This document shows, one piece after another, positions 1 through 8,916 of a DNA stretch of 64,000 nt. Source of the stretch: Bradyrhizobium sp. DOA9 (GTDB lineage: Bacteria > Pseudomonadota > Alphaproteobacteria > Rhizobiales > Xanthobacteraceae); the NCBI RefSeq assembly GCF_000617845.2, contig NZ_DF820425.1, positions 2,531,725-2,595,724 on the forward strand. Reading direction: 5' to 3'. The notes below the pieces were generated by a model that saw nothing but the letters and a program-made list of their open reading frames with translations, was not told the origin of the DNA and did not search any database. Made by a program: the position numbers and the translations under genes. Position 1 is the first letter of the stretch. Each line of letters starts with the position of its first letter.

Positions 1-876
1 GGCGCGCTCGTCATCGCCATCATGGACCCTTACGGCAACGAGGCCGCGCTGAAGACGATGGCCGACGCCGGCGTTTCCGCCTTCGCGATGGAATTGATGC
101 CGCGCATCACCCGCGCGCAGGTGATGGACGTGCTGTCCTCGCAGGCCAACCTCGCCGGCTACCGTGCCGTGATCGAGGGCGCCGAGGCCTTCGGCCGCGC
201 CTTTCCGATGATGATGACCGCAGCCGGCACCGTGCCCGCCGCAAAGGTGTTCGTGATGGGCGTCGGCGTCGCCGGCCTCCAGGCGATCGCGACCGCGCGC
301 CGTCTCGGCGCGGTCGTGACCGCGACCGACGTGCGGCCCGCCACCAAGGAGCAGGTGGAATCGCTCGGCGCGAAATTCCTCGCCGTCGAGGACGAGGAGT
401 TCAAGAACGCGCAGACCGCCGGCGGCTACGCCAAGGAAATGTCGAAAGAATACCAGGCCAAGCAGGCCGCGCTCACCGCCGAGCACATCAAGAAGCAGGA
501 CATCGTCATCACCACCGCGCTGATTCCGGGCCGCCCGGCGCCGAAACTCGTCAGTGCCGACATGGTCAAGTCGATGAAGCCGGGTTCGGTGCTGGTCGAT
601 CTCGCCGTGGAGCGCGGTGGCAATGTCGAGGGCGCCAAGGCCGGCGAGGTCGTCGACCTCGATGGCATCAAGATCGTCGGCTACACCAACGTCGCCGGCC
701 GCGTCGCGGCCTCGGCCTCCAGCCTCTATGCCCGCAATCTGTTCTCCTTCATCGAGACCATGGTCGACAAGAAGGAGAAGAAGCTCGCCGTCAACTGGGA
801 CGACGAACTGGTCAAGGCCACGGCGCTGACCAAGGACGGCGCCGTCATCCACCCGAACTTCCAGCCGAAGGTTTAA
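1..876 (+). CDS. pntAA: NAD(P) transhydrogenase subunit alpha part 1, 3' part only
   Basis: This is the NAD(H)-binding domain I subunit of proton-translocating transhydrogenase, which moves hydride between NADH and NADP+ at the cost of the proton gradient. The frame is open from base 1, so the N-terminus lies outside the window; 291 codons are visible. The Rossmann nucleotide-binding stretch GVGVAGLQAIATARR is followed by TDVRP, and ITTALIPGRPAPKLV is the typical mobile-loop region before the C-terminal part. The protein ends before any membrane segment, as in the three-gene alphaproteobacterial arrangement where the membrane part is a separate subunit. pntAB follows 12 bases after the stop, with GGAGG in between. 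Confidence 0.97.
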   Translation, partial: GALVIAIMDPYGNEAALKTMADAGVSAFAMELMPRITRAQVMDVLSSQANLAGYRAVIEGAEAFGRAFPMMMTAAGTVPAAKVFVMGVGVAGLQAIATARRLGAVVTATDVRPATKEQVESLGAKFLAVEDEEFKNAQTAGGYAKEMSKEYQAKQAALTAEHIKKQDIVITTALIPGRPAPKLVSADMVKSMKPGSVLVDLAVERGGNVEGAKAGEVVDLDGIKIVGYTNVAGRVAASASSLYARNLFSFIETMVDKKEKKLAVNWDDELVKATALTKDGAVIHPNFQPKV

Positions 877-888
877 AGGAGGCCCGCC

Positions 889-1206
889 ATGGAGCATGCA
901 GCACAGGTCGTCGACCCTTTCGTCTTCCGGCTGTCGATCTTCGTCCTCGCCGTCTTCGTCGGCTACTTCGTGGTGTGGTCGGTGACGCCGGCCCTGCACA
1001 CGCCGCTGATGAGCGTAACCAACGCGATCTCCTCGGTGATCGTGGTCGGCGCGCTGCTCGCAGGCGGGGTGGCCAACGTATCGAGCGGCTCGGGCTGGGC
1101 CCGTGCCTTCGGCTTCGTGGCGCTGATCTTTGCCTGCATCAATATCTTCGGGGGCTTCCTTGTCACCCAGCGCATGCTGGCGATGTACAAGAAGAAGTCG
1201 AAGTAA
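889..1206 (+). CDS. pntAB: NAD(P) transhydrogenase subunit alpha part 2 (membrane)
   Basis: This 105-residue membrane protein forms the small part of the transmembrane proton channel of transhydrogenase. It has three hydrophobic segments (about residues 16-35, 43-62 and 70-92) and ends in a basic tail with KKKSK. An AAGGAGG ribosome site lies just upstream of the ATG. It sits between pntAA and pntB in one apparent operon, and its length matches separate PntAB subunits in Rhodospirillum and rhizobia. Confidence 0.95.
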   Translation: MEHAAQVVDPFVFRLSIFVLAVFVGYFVVWSVTPALHTPLMSVTNAISSVIVVGALLAGGVANVSSGSGWARAFGFVALIFACINIFGGFLVTQRMLAMYKKKSK

Positions 1207-1245
1207 GCGGCCACCTCGGGCTGAAGGGATCAATGGGGACCTGAG

Positions 1246-2643
1246 ATGAGCGCCAACCTCTCTGCATTCTTGTATCTCGTGGCGGGAGTGCTGTTCATCC
1301 TGTCGCTGCGTGGGCTGTCGAGCCCGGCTTCGTCGCGTCAGGGCAATCTGTTCGGCATGATCGGCATGGCGATCGCCGTCGCCACCACGCTCGCCAATCA
1401 TCCGCCGGCGGACGGTCTTGCCTGGCTGCTCGTCATCGTCGGCATCGCGATCGGCGCTGCGATCGGCGCGGTGATCGCGCGCCGCGTGCCGATGACCTCG
1501 ATGCCGGAACTGGTCGCCGCCTTCCACTCGCTGGTCGGCATGGCCGCGGTGCTCGTCGCGGCCGGGGCGTTCTACGCGCCCGAGGCCTTCGACATCGGAA
1601 CGCCCGGCAACATCCATGCCGCCAGCCTGGTCGAGATGTCGCTCGGCGTCGCCATCGGCGCGCTGACCTTCACCGGCTCGGTGATCGCGTTCCTGAAGCT
1701 GTCCGCCCGCATGAGCGGGGCGCCGATCATCCTGCCGTTCCGCCACGCCATCAACATCGCGCTGGCGCTGGCGCTGGTATTCTTCATCGTCGGCCTGGTC
1801 CGCTCCGGCAGCGCGGTCGATTTCTGGTTGATCACCATCATCGCGCTGGTGCTCGGCGTGCTCATGATCATCCCGATCGGCGGCGCCGACATGCCGGTCG
1901 TGATCTCGATGCTGAACTCCTATTCGGGTTGGGCGGCCGCCGGCATCGGCTTCACGCTCGGCAATTCCGCGCTGATCATCACCGGCGCGCTGGTCGGCTC
2001 CTCGGGTGCGATCCTGTCCTACATCATGTGCCACGCGATGAACCGGTCCTTCATCTCGGTCATCCTCGGCGGCTTCGGCGGCGAGACCGCGGCGGCCGGC
2101 GGGGCGACAGGCGAGCAGAAGCCCGCCAAGCTCGGCTCGGCGGACGATGCGGCCTTCATCATGAAGAACGCCTCCAAGGTCATCATCGTGCCCGGTTACG
2201 GCATGGCGGTGGCGCAGGCCCAGCACGCGCTGCGCGAAATGGCCGATATCCTGAAGAAGGAAGGCGTCGAGGTGAAATACGCCATTCACCCGGTGGCCGG
2301 CCGCATGCCCGGCCACATGAACGTGCTGCTGGCCGAAGCCAACGTGCCCTATGACGAGGTATTCGAGCTCGAGGACATCAACTCCGAGTTCGCGCAGGCC
2401 GACATCGCGTTCGTGATCGGCGCCAACGACGTCACCAACCCGGCGGCCGAAGAGGACAAGACCTCGCCGATCTACGGCATGCCGGTGCTCCAGGTCTGGA
2501 AGGCCGGCACGGTTATGTTCATCAAGCGCTCGCTGGCCTCGGGCTATGCCGGCATCGACAACCCGCTGTTCTACCGCGACAACACCATGATGCTGCTCGG
2601 CGACGCCAAGAAGGTCACCGAGAACATCGTCAAGGCGATGTAA
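1246..2643 (+). CDS. pntB: NAD(P) transhydrogenase subunit beta
   Basis: This 465-residue subunit combines the membrane domain II (about nine hydrophobic segments in residues 1-265) with the NADP(H)-binding domain III. Domain III shows VPGYGMAVAQAQ, HPVAGRMPGHMNVLLAEA, GANDVTNPAA and an IKRS segment, the usual NADP-binding landmarks. With PntAA and PntAB it makes the complete inner-membrane enzyme that supplies NADPH from NADH using proton motive force. It is the last recognisable pnt gene; the next gene begins 11 bases after its stop on the same strand. Confidence 0.97.
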   Translation: MSANLSAFLYLVAGVLFILSLRGLSSPASSRQGNLFGMIGMAIAVATTLANHPPADGLAWLLVIVGIAIGAAIGAVIARRVPMTSMPELVAAFHSLVGMAAVLVAAGAFYAPEAFDIGTPGNIHAASLVEMSLGVAIGALTFTGSVIAFLKLSARMSGAPIILPFRHAINIALALALVFFIVGLVRSGSAVDFWLITIIALVLGVLMIIPIGGADMPVVISMLNSYSGWAAAGIGFTLGNSALIITGALVGSSGAILSYIMCHAMNRSFISVILGGFGGETAAAGGATGEQKPAKLGSADDAAFIMKNASKVIIVPGYGMAVAQAQHALREMADILKKEGVEVKYAIHPVAGRMPGHMNVLLAEANVPYDEVFELEDINSEFAQADIAFVIGANDVTNPAAEEDKTSPIYGMPVLQVWKAGTVMFIKRSLASGYAGIDNPLFYRDNTMMLLGDAKKVTENIVKAM

Positions 2644-2654
2644 CGCGGGAGGCC

Positions 2655-2825
2655 GTGGCCATCAACAGGGAATGGCACCGGTCCCATCGCATGCCGCCCA
2701 AGGCGACGCGCGAGCAGCGCATCGCCTGGCACGCTGCCCACAAGGCAGCGTGCGGCTGTCGCGACGTTCCGGCGAGCCTGCGGCCCGACGTCATCAAATT
2801 GCTGCGGAGCCGTTGCAAGCCCTAG
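2655..2825 (+). CDS. small conserved hypothetical protein (56 aa, GTG start)
   Basis: A short reading frame directly behind pntB starts with GTG after a GGGAGG ribosome site only two bases away, or with ATG at 2691. It encodes a basic protein with the segment MPPKATREQRIAWHAAH followed by a Cys-Gly-Cys motif (ACGCRDVP). I recognise this as the style of a small rhizobial protein (ATREQRIAWH...CGCR...P) that is common but of unknown role. No membrane segment is present. The Cys-x-Cys and the His residues could bind a metal, which is only a guess. The close spacing suggests it is read together with pntB. Confidence 0.6.
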   Translation: MAINREWHRSHRMPPKATREQRIAWHAAHKAACGCRDVPASLRPDVIKLLRSRCKP

Positions 2826-2850
2826 CCACAACCGAGGGGCGGCCGCGCAC

Positions 2851-3651
2851 ATGATGACCATCGTCAAGTGGATCGCCATCCTGCTCGTGACCGTCTATCT
2901 CGCCGGTCTTCTCGTGCTGTACGTCCGCCAGCGCGAGATGCTGTTTCCGATCCCGCCCGTCGGCCGCACCGCGCCTGATGCTGCAGGCCTGCCCGAGGCG
3001 GAAGAGCACGTCCTGACCACGTCCGACGGCGAGCAGGTCATCGTCTGGCACGTGCCGGCCAAGCCCGGTCGTTCGGTGATCCTGTACTTCCACGGCAACG
3101 GCGATTTTCTCGCCGGCCGCGTCAGCCGTTTCAAGGCGATGACCGCCGACGGCACCGGCCTCGTTGCGCTGTCCTATCGCGGCTATGGCGGCTCGACCGG
3201 GATGCCGAGCGAGCAGGGCCTGCTGCGCGACGCAGCAGCCGCCTACGCGTTCACGACCGCGCGCTACGCGGCGGAACGAATCGTCGCCTGGGGCTTTTCG
3301 CTCGGAACGGGCGTCGCGGTTGCGCTCGCCTCGGAGCATCGCATGGGAAAACTCATCCTTGAGGCGCCCTATACGTCGACGGCCGACATTGCGGGGTCGT
3401 CGTTCTGGTTCGTTCCGGTCCGACTTCTGATGCGCGACCCGTTCCATTCGGACCAGCGCATGTCGCGCGTCACGGTGCCGCTGCTCGTCATGCATGGCAC
3501 CAATGACCTTGCCATTTCGATCGTCTTCGGAGAGCGTCTGTTCGCACTCGCCCGCGAGCCCAAGCGGTTCGTTCGCATGGAGGGCGGCGGGCACGACAAT
3601 CTCGATCAATACGGCGCGATCGAAACGGCGAGAGATTTCATTGGCAGTTGA
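2851..3651 (+). CDS. alpha/beta hydrolase, membrane-anchored (BEM46/ABHD17-like)
   Basis: This 266-residue protein begins with one hydrophobic segment (about residues 5-25) that probably anchors it in the membrane. The hydrolase fold follows: oxyanion-region YFHGNGD, nucleophile elbow GFSLGTG (Ser), an acid in MHGTNDLAI and the catalytic His in GGGHDNL. The family hydrolyses esters or acts as a thioesterase; the substrate cannot be told from the sequence. Its stop overlaps the proposed TTG start of the next gene by 11 bases, so the two are probably co-translated. Confidence 0.88.
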   Translation: MMTIVKWIAILLVTVYLAGLLVLYVRQREMLFPIPPVGRTAPDAAGLPEAEEHVLTTSDGEQVIVWHVPAKPGRSVILYFHGNGDFLAGRVSRFKAMTADGTGLVALSYRGYGGSTGMPSEQGLLRDAAAAYAFTTARYAAERIVAWGFSLGTGVAVALASEHRMGKLILEAPYTSTADIAGSSFWFVPVRLLMRDPFHSDQRMSRVTVPLLVMHGTNDLAISIVFGERLFALAREPKRFVRMEGGGHDNLDQYGAIETARDFIGS

Positions 3652-5083
3652 CAGCTTGTTTGCACGCCGCGGATCCGCGCTCGCCGTCGTCTGCCTGACG
3701 CTTTTGCCGCAGAATGCGTTTGCTGCAACAGGCTTCGACGGCGCAGCGATGCGCTGGCCCTACGCGCTGCCGTTTGCCGGCCTGTTGTTGTCGATCGCAC
3801 TGGGGCCGCTGCTGTTCCCGAAGATCTGGCATCATCACTATGGCAAGATCACTGCTGCCTGGTCGCTGCTGGCACTTGCTGCGCTCGTCGTCTTTGCCGG
3901 TGGCGCGGCGATGCTGGCGGCGCTCGTTCACGCCGTGCTCACCGAATATCTCGGCTTCATCGTGCTGCTGTTCTCGCTCTATGTCGTGGCCGGCGGCATC
4001 CTCATCACCGGCGACATCAGGGCGACGCCCGCGACGAATGTCGGCATCCTTGCGCTCGGCACGGTAGGAGCCAGCATCGTCGGTACCACCGGTGCCGCGA
4101 TGATCCTGATCCGTCCCTTGATCCGCGCCAACCGGCCGCGGCGCCACAACGCCCATGTCGTCATCTTCTTCATCATCCTGGTGGCCAATGTCGGCGGCGC
4201 GCTGAGCCCGCTCGGCGATCCCCCGCTCTTCGTCGGCTTCCTCCATGGTGTCGACTTCTTCTGGACCACGCGGACCATCTGGTTGCAGACCGCACTCGTC
4301 GCCGTCCTGCTGCTCGGGATATTCGCCGTCGTCGACGTCTGGCGCTTTCGCAGCGAGCCGCCGCCCGCCGACACAGGCCGTGGGGAGCCGTTGCGCATCC
4401 GTGGCCTCGTCAATCTGGCGCTGATCGCGGCCATCGTCGCCAGCCTGCTCGTTTCGGCGATGTGGAAGCCCGGCATTGCCTTCGACATTTTCGGCACCAA
4501 GCTGGAGCTGGAGGACGTTGCGCGCAATCTGGCGCTGCTGGCCATCGCGGCGCTGTCGGTGTGGCTGACTCCCGACGAGCACAGGCAGGCCAACGGCTTC
4601 ACCTGGGAGCCGATCCGCGAGGTCGCAAAACTCTTCGCGGGCATTTTCGTCGCCATCATCCCGGTCATTGCCATGCTCAATGCGGGCCATCACGGCGCGT
4701 TCGCCTGGCTGCTGTCGGCGGTGACGGCGCCGGACGGCGCGCCGCGTGAGGTCGTCTATTTCTGGTTCACCGGCCTGATGTCTGCGTTCCTCGACAATGC
4801 GCCGACCTATCTGTTGTTCTTCGAGCTCGCCGGCGGCGACCCGCAGGTGCTGATGCATCAGCTATCGGGCACGCTCGCCTCGATCTCCATGGGAGCGGTC
4901 TACATGGGGGCGCTCACCTATATCGGCAATGCACCGAACTTCATGGTGAGCAGCATCGCCCGCGAGAACGGCATCGAGATGCCGAGCTTCTTCGGCTATT
5001 TCCTGCGCGCAGGCGCGGTGCTGATCCCGCTATTCGTGCTGCTGACGTTGCTGCCGCTCGCACCGATCCTGCACTGGCATTGA
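3641..5083 (+). CDS. sodium:proton antiporter, CitMHS-like
   Basis: This integral membrane protein of about 480 residues has a cleavable-looking N-terminal hydrophobic segment ending in NAFAATG and at least ten further membrane spans. It contains GTTGAAMILIRPLI, ANVGGALSPLGDPPLF and FLDNAPTYLLFF, sequences typical of the putative citrate/Na+:H+ antiporter family (CitMHS_2 in the ion transporter superfamily). The frame is open well upstream, but no good ATG exists near the hydrophobic start, so I chose TTG at 3641, with GAGAG six bases before it. The true ion specificity is not shown by the sequence. Confidence 0.85.
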   Translation: MAVDSLFARRGSALAVVCLTLLPQNAFAATGFDGAAMRWPYALPFAGLLLSIALGPLLFPKIWHHHYGKITAAWSLLALAALVVFAGGAAMLAALVHAVLTEYLGFIVLLFSLYVVAGGILITGDIRATPATNVGILALGTVGASIVGTTGAAMILIRPLIRANRPRRHNAHVVIFFIILVANVGGALSPLGDPPLFVGFLHGVDFFWTTRTIWLQTALVAVLLLGIFAVVDVWRFRSEPPPADTGRGEPLRIRGLVNLALIAAIVASLLVSAMWKPGIAFDIFGTKLELEDVARNLALLAIAALSVWLTPDEHRQANGFTWEPIREVAKLFAGIFVAIIPVIAMLNAGHHGAFAWLLSAVTAPDGAPREVVYFWFTGLMSAFLDNAPTYLLFFELAGGDPQVLMHQLSGTLASISMGAVYMGALTYIGNAPNFMVSSIARENGIEMPSFFGYFLRAGAVLIPLFVLLTLLPLAPILHWH

Positions 5084-5132
5084 ATCTCGCGCCTGATTTG
5101 CTACTGCTGATCCAAGCAAATGGAAGCGGTGG

Positions 5133-6230
5133 ATGAGCGCGCACAATCAGATGCCCCGGTCGGCCTGGATCTTTCCGGCGCTGGCCTTGCTGTTGTTCGC
5201 AGTCGTCAGCGCAACGAACTACGTGTTCACGCTGTCGTTCGGCGGGCTCGTCTTCGCCATCGTTCTTCTGGTCATCCTGTTCGGCACGGTGTTCGCGGCG
5301 GTTCATCACGCCGAGGTGATCGCGGAGCGGGTCGGCGAACCCTACGGCACGCTGGTGCTGACGCTGTCGGTGACCATCATCGAGGTCGCGCTGATCACCA
5401 CGATCATGCTGGGCGACAAGCCCGCCCCGGCACTGGCGCGCGACACCGTGTTCGCCGTGGTCATGATCGTCTGCAACGGCCTCGTCGGGCTCTGCATCTT
5501 CATCGGCGGCCTGCGCTATCGCGAGCAGGGCTTCCAGCTCTCCGGCGCCAACGTCTATCTCAGCGTCCTGTTCGCGCTCGCGACCATCACGCTGATCCTG
5601 CCGAACTACACCACCACCACGCCGGGCCCGGTCTATTCGGCGGTCCAGCTCGGCTTCGTCGACGTGGTCACACTCGCGCTGTACGGGGTATTCCTCTACA
5701 CCCAGACCGTCCTGCACAGGGATTACTTCGTTCATGAACGTGCCGACGGCGAGGGCGGGTCGCCGCACCTGTCGGCCGCGGCACTCGCGCTCACGGTGGT
5801 GCTGCTGTTGATCGCGCTGCTGGCGGTCGTGCTGCTCTCCAAGAAGTTCTCGCTGGTGGTGGACGCCGTTGCGATCAAGATCGGCGCGCCGCCGGCCTTT
5901 ACCGGACTTCTGGTCGCGCTCCTGATCCTGATGCCGGAAGGCGTCGCGGCCGTGTCGGCGGCCCGCAAGAACGACCTCCAGAAGAGCATCAACCTCGCGC
6001 TGGGATCGTCGCTGGCGACCATCGGGCTGACGATCCCGGCGGTCGGCGTCGCCACCTACGCGCTCGACAAGGAGCTCGAGCTCGGCCTCAACGCCCAGGG
6101 CAGCGTACTTTTGCTCCTGACCTTCTTCCTGAGCATGCTGACCTTCGGTACGGGCAGGACCAATGTCCTGTTCGGACTGGTCCATATGGTGGTATTTGCC
6201 GTCTACGTGTTCATGGTTTTCGTGCCCTAG
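5133..6230 (+). CDS. chaA: calcium/cation:proton antiporter, ChaA-like
   Basis: A 365-residue protein with about eleven membrane spans. It carries the two inverted alpha-repeats of Ca2+/cation antiporters: GEPYGTLVLTLSVTIIEVAL (about residue 69) and LMPEGVAAVSAARKND (about residue 266), each with the acidic residue used for ion exchange. Such proteins export Ca2+, Na+ or K+ in exchange for protons in the inner membrane. It follows another cation antiporter, and a cupin gene starts 10 bases downstream, so this looks like an ion or pH stress gene group. Confidence 0.92.
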   Translation: MSAHNQMPRSAWIFPALALLLFAVVSATNYVFTLSFGGLVFAIVLLVILFGTVFAAVHHAEVIAERVGEPYGTLVLTLSVTIIEVALITTIMLGDKPAPALARDTVFAVVMIVCNGLVGLCIFIGGLRYREQGFQLSGANVYLSVLFALATITLILPNYTTTTPGPVYSAVQLGFVDVVTLALYGVFLYTQTVLHRDYFVHERADGEGGSPHLSAAALALTVVLLLIALLAVVLLSKKFSLVVDAVAIKIGAPPAFTGLLVALLILMPEGVAAVSAARKNDLQKSINLALGSSLATIGLTIPAVGVATYALDKELELGLNAQGSVLLLLTFFLSMLTFGTGRTNVLFGLVHMVVFAVYVFMVFVP

Positions 6231-6240
6231 AGGGATCCCA

Positions 6241-6525
6241 ATGCTTGCCGCCAAGTCCGAGGTTCAGGTCGACAACGAGGAGGTCCGGGTGACGGAATGG
6301 CGGCTTGCCCCCGGCAGCGCGACCGGCCACCACACCCATGGGATGGACTATGTGATCGTTCCGGTCGTCGCCGGCGAGATGACCATCGTGGCGCCCAATG
6401 GCGAAAGGTCCAAGGCGCAGCTTGCCGCCGGGAAATCCTATTTCCGCAAGGCCGGGGTCCAGCATGACGTACTTAACGAAACCTCAACCGAGATCGTGTT
6501 CCTTGAAATCGAGCTGAAACCGTAG
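6241..6525 (+). CDS. cupin-domain protein
   Basis: A 94-residue single-domain cupin. It shows TEWRLAPGSATGHHTHGMDY, the first cupin motif with the metal-binding His pair and Glu-like positions, and KAGVQHDVLNETSTEIVFLEIE, the second motif. An AGAGGG ribosome site precedes the ATG. Proteins this small are often sensors or minor enzymes; no substrate can be inferred. It lies at the end of the antiporter gene group and may be co-transcribed with chaA. Confidence 0.85.
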   Translation: MLAAKSEVQVDNEEVRVTEWRLAPGSATGHHTHGMDYVIVPVVAGEMTIVAPNGERSKAQLAAGKSYFRKAGVQHDVLNETSTEIVFLEIELKP

Positions 6526-6618
6526 GTTGGCGCCGCCGTTTGCCATCGATCCGTCGCAGTTGATCCCTCACAATGCCCTAAAGTTCCCGCATCAGGTCGC
6601 GCGGGGAGTGTGGTCGGA

Positions 6619-7581
6619 ATGCTGAAATACCTCGCAAAAATTTCGATGGATATTTTCCCCTCGGTGCTCGCGACGATCATCGGGGCCTACATCGTCAATC
6701 ATTACATTAACGCCAAGCCGGCCGCCGACACCCCAGCCGCCGTGACCGCGCCTGCCCAGACCGGCAGCGACGGCAAGCCGGCCGATACCGCCAACCTTCC
6801 CGCCCCCGGCGTCAAGGCCAAGGGCATCTCGGAGAAGAGTGTGACGGACAAGGCGGCGGCCGAGAAACCGGCCGATCACCAGCCGGCCGCCGAGACCAAG
6901 GCCGCAGACGTGACCCCCGCCGACACCGGCCCGCGCGGCCGTTCCTCTGCCCGCGACAAGGCCGCGGCGAAATCCACACCGGCTACCTCTGCTCCCGTGG
7001 TTGAGGCCAATTCGGCCCCGACGGCGGCTTCGCCCGCCCCCGACGCCAACGATCTGGCGCGCGCTGCGATCGAGCGCCTGCGCAAGTCGCCTGAAGGCAA
7101 GGCTGCTGAAGGCAAGGCTGCTGAAGGCAAGGCCGCTGAGGGCAAGGCTGCCGAGGCCAGATCGTCGGAAGCCAAGCCGGCCGAGGCTCGCGCTTCGGAT
7201 ACCAAGCCGGCCGAGCGGCCGGCTGAGCCTGCGGTGCGGGATGCCGCCCGCGCGCCGGAGGCGCCGCGGGTCGTGAATGTGGAGCCGTCTCCGGTCCGTC
7301 CACTGCCGCCGCCGATCAATGTCTCGACGCCCTCACCGGAGGCCTATGGCAATGGGGGCTCCAATCCACCCTACACGGCCTCGATCGGCAATGACGATCC
7401 GAATCGGGTGACGCCGCCGGCCGACATTCCCGTGCCGGTCATCGCGCCACCGCTCGACCTGCGTGCCGATGCGGGCGCCGCCCTGCCGCGGCCGAAGAAG
7501 ACCAATGTCGCCGACGAGATGCTGTCGGGCATGAAGTCGATGTTCAACGCCGTTCTGCCCAAGAGCGCCACGCCCGATTAG
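6619..7581 (+). CDS. membrane-anchored Ala/Pro/Lys-rich protein of unknown function
   Basis: About 320 residues. The N-terminus has one hydrophobic segment (MDIFPSVLATIIGAYIVNHY), and everything after it is low-complexity Ala/Pro/Lys/Glu sequence predicted to be disordered, with a GKAAE pentapeptide repeated in tandem. ATG at 6619 is preferred because GCGGGGAG lies about ten bases upstream; GTG at 6610 is the alternative. This layout resembles periplasmic spacer or linker proteins (TonB-like or TolA-like in composition), but no known domain is visible, so I give no function. It is convergent with the next gene, 26 bases apart. Confidence 0.7.
   Translation: MLKYLAKISMDIFPSVLATIIGAYIVNHYINAKPAADTPAAVTAPAQTGSDGKPADTANLPAPGVKAKGISEKSVTDKAAAEKPADHQPAAETKAADVTPADTGPRGRSSARDKAAAKSTPATSAPVVEANSAPTAASPAPDANDLARAAIERLRKSPEGKAAEGKAAEGKAAEGKAAEARSSEAKPAEARASDTKPAERPAEPAVRDAARAPEAPRVVNVEPSPVRPLPPPINVSTPSPEAYGNGGSNPPYTASIGNDDPNRVTPPADIPVPVIAPPLDLRADAGAALPRPKKTNVADEMLSGMKSMFNAVLPKSATPD
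7091..7150 (+). repeat. 15-bp tandem repeat, four copies
   Basis: Four head-to-tail copies of a 15-bp unit (CTGAAGGCAAGGCTG and close variants) lie in frame within the Ala/Pro-rich protein and encode the GKAAE repeats. The first two copies are identical and the last two differ by single bases. Gain or loss of units would keep the frame, so this is a likely length-variable site. Confidence 0.9.
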
Positions 7582-7607
7582 AACTCCGCTCAGGCTCCGC
7601 CGAGCCG

Positions 7608-8258
7608 TCAGCCGCCGACGCGGGCGAGACCGCTGCGGGCCGCTTCGTCGCGTGGACGAAGCGCGACCGCCTTGGTGTAGGACGCTGCCGCCTTGGCCTT
7701 GTCGCCCAGCCGCTCATAGGCCTGTCCGCGCGCGGTCCAGATCTGGGCGTTGTGCGGATCGGCCTCGGAGGCTTCATCGAGATCGGCTGCGGCCTCCTTG
7801 ACCTTGCCGAGCGCGAGATAGCTGTTGGCGCGGCCGAGCAGCGGCTCGGCCTTTTGCGGGTTGAGACCGCTGGCGGCGCTGAAATCGGCGACCGCGAAGT
7901 CGTGCTGGTTCTTGCCCTGGTAGATCAGGGCGCGGCCATAGAGCGCCTGCGCATTGTAGGGATCGAGGCTGACTGCGCGATTGAACTCGTCGAGCGCTGC
8001 CGCGGTCTCGCCTGACTTCGCCAGGGACTGGGCCTTCGCGGTATGGGCCTGGGCTTCGGTGACGTTGCCGGCGCTCACCGCGCTCTCGGCCGGCGCGGCG
8101 GCCTTGGGCGCCTCCTGCGGCTTCTCCCTCTCCGGCATCAGCGATCCCAGATCGAACGAGCAGCCGCACAGCGCGATTCCCGTCAAGGCCGCCGCGAGCG
8201 GCGGCTGCCAGATCCGGCGCCGTCGCGCAAAGCCGCGCTGAGGGAAAGGGGAGGCCAT
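7608..8258 (-). CDS. tetratricopeptide-repeat lipoprotein
   Basis: A 216-residue protein with a basic N-terminus, a hydrophobic stretch and a lipobox (Leu-Cys-Gly-Cys33), so it is probably a lipid-anchored periplasmic or outer-membrane protein. After a Pro/Ala linker, four TPR-like units run from about residue 70 to the end (for example AAALDEFNRAVSLDPYNAQ, AVADFSAASGLNPQKAEP and AAADLDEASEADPHNAQ). TPRs mediate protein contacts; the partner is unknown. It is transcribed toward the Ala/Pro-rich gene and lies downstream of rpsU, separated by the rpsU terminator. Confidence 0.88.
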   Translation of the reverse strand: MASPFPQRGFARRRRIWQPPLAAALTGIALCGCSFDLGSLMPEREKPQEAPKAAAPAESAVSAGNVTEAQAHTAKAQSLAKSGETAAALDEFNRAVSLDPYNAQALYGRALIYQGKNQHDFAVADFSAASGLNPQKAEPLLGRANSYLALGKVKEAAADLDEASEADPHNAQIWTARGQAYERLGDKAKAAASYTKAVALRPRDEAARSGLARVGG

Positions 8259-8300
8259 CTACGGTTCGCTCGCGCTAGAGCTTGATCCGACAAGTCCTCA

Positions 8301-8328
8301 AAACAATAACGCGGGCCTGGGGCCCGCG
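8301..8328 (-). terminator. Rho-independent terminator of rpsU
   Basis: On the minus strand a GC-rich hairpin (CGCGGGCC, loop of three, GGCCCGCG) is followed by TTATTGTTTT. It lies about 30 bases after the rpsU stop codon and fits an intrinsic terminator. Confidence 0.85.
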
Positions 8329-8359
8329 TCATCGAAAACTGAACTCTTGCTGAATCGGA

Positions 8360-8656
8360 TCAGCGCGGTCCGCGCGGACCTGCACCGGGGCCGCCACGAC
8401 CGCCGCGATCACCGCCCGGGCCGGCGCCGAACACCGGCTTCGGCTTCATCGGCAGCAGGCCTTCGCGCTGCAGCTTCTTGCGGGCGAGCTTGCGCGCGCG
8501 GCGCACGGCTTCGGCCTTTTCGCGGGCCTTCTTCTCGGAGGGCTTCTCGTAATGACCGCGGAGCTTCATCTCGCGGAAAATTCCCTCGCGCTGCATCTTC
8601 TTCTTCAGCGCCTTGAGGGCTTGATCGACATTGTTATCGCGAACGAGAACCTGCAC
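8360..8656 (-). CDS. rpsU: 30S ribosomal protein S21
   Basis: A 98-residue S21 protein of the small ribosomal subunit. The conserved core is [20 protein letters not shown], followed by [20 protein letters not shown] and a run of basic residues. It is longer than the 71-residue E. coli protein because of a C-terminal Gly/Arg/Pro-rich tail ([13 protein letters not shown]), as seen in rhizobial S21. It is a stand-alone gene with its own terminator. Confidence 0.97.
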   Translation of the reverse strand: MQVLVRDNNVDQALKALKKKMQREGIFREMKLRGHYEKPSEKKAREKAEAVRRARKLARKKLQREGLLPMKPKPVFGAGPGGDRGGRGGPGAGPRGPR

Positions 8657-8916
8657 GCGGCATCCTCTTCAGGTGGATCGGATTTGAATTCTGGTAAGTC
8701 CAAGGGGATGGCGAAACGCGCAAGCCCTTAACCTTGAGCGCGCGGATGTATCAGACAAAACCGGAGATGTCCACCGGCCAAGCGGATTTTCGGGCCAAGT
8801 TCGGCCATTAAATGCGGCGAAAATACCTCCATGCGGCCCCGATTTGGGCGGTTTGGCGCCAGCGACGGGGCCGCGCCGGAGCTTTGTTCCGGAATCTTTG
8901 CAATGAGGGGACCACA

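Noticed and set aside
3638..6254. Long minus-strand frames opposite the two antiporter genes
   Set aside because: They mirror well-defined membrane proteins and read as charged low-complexity sequence without ribosome sites.
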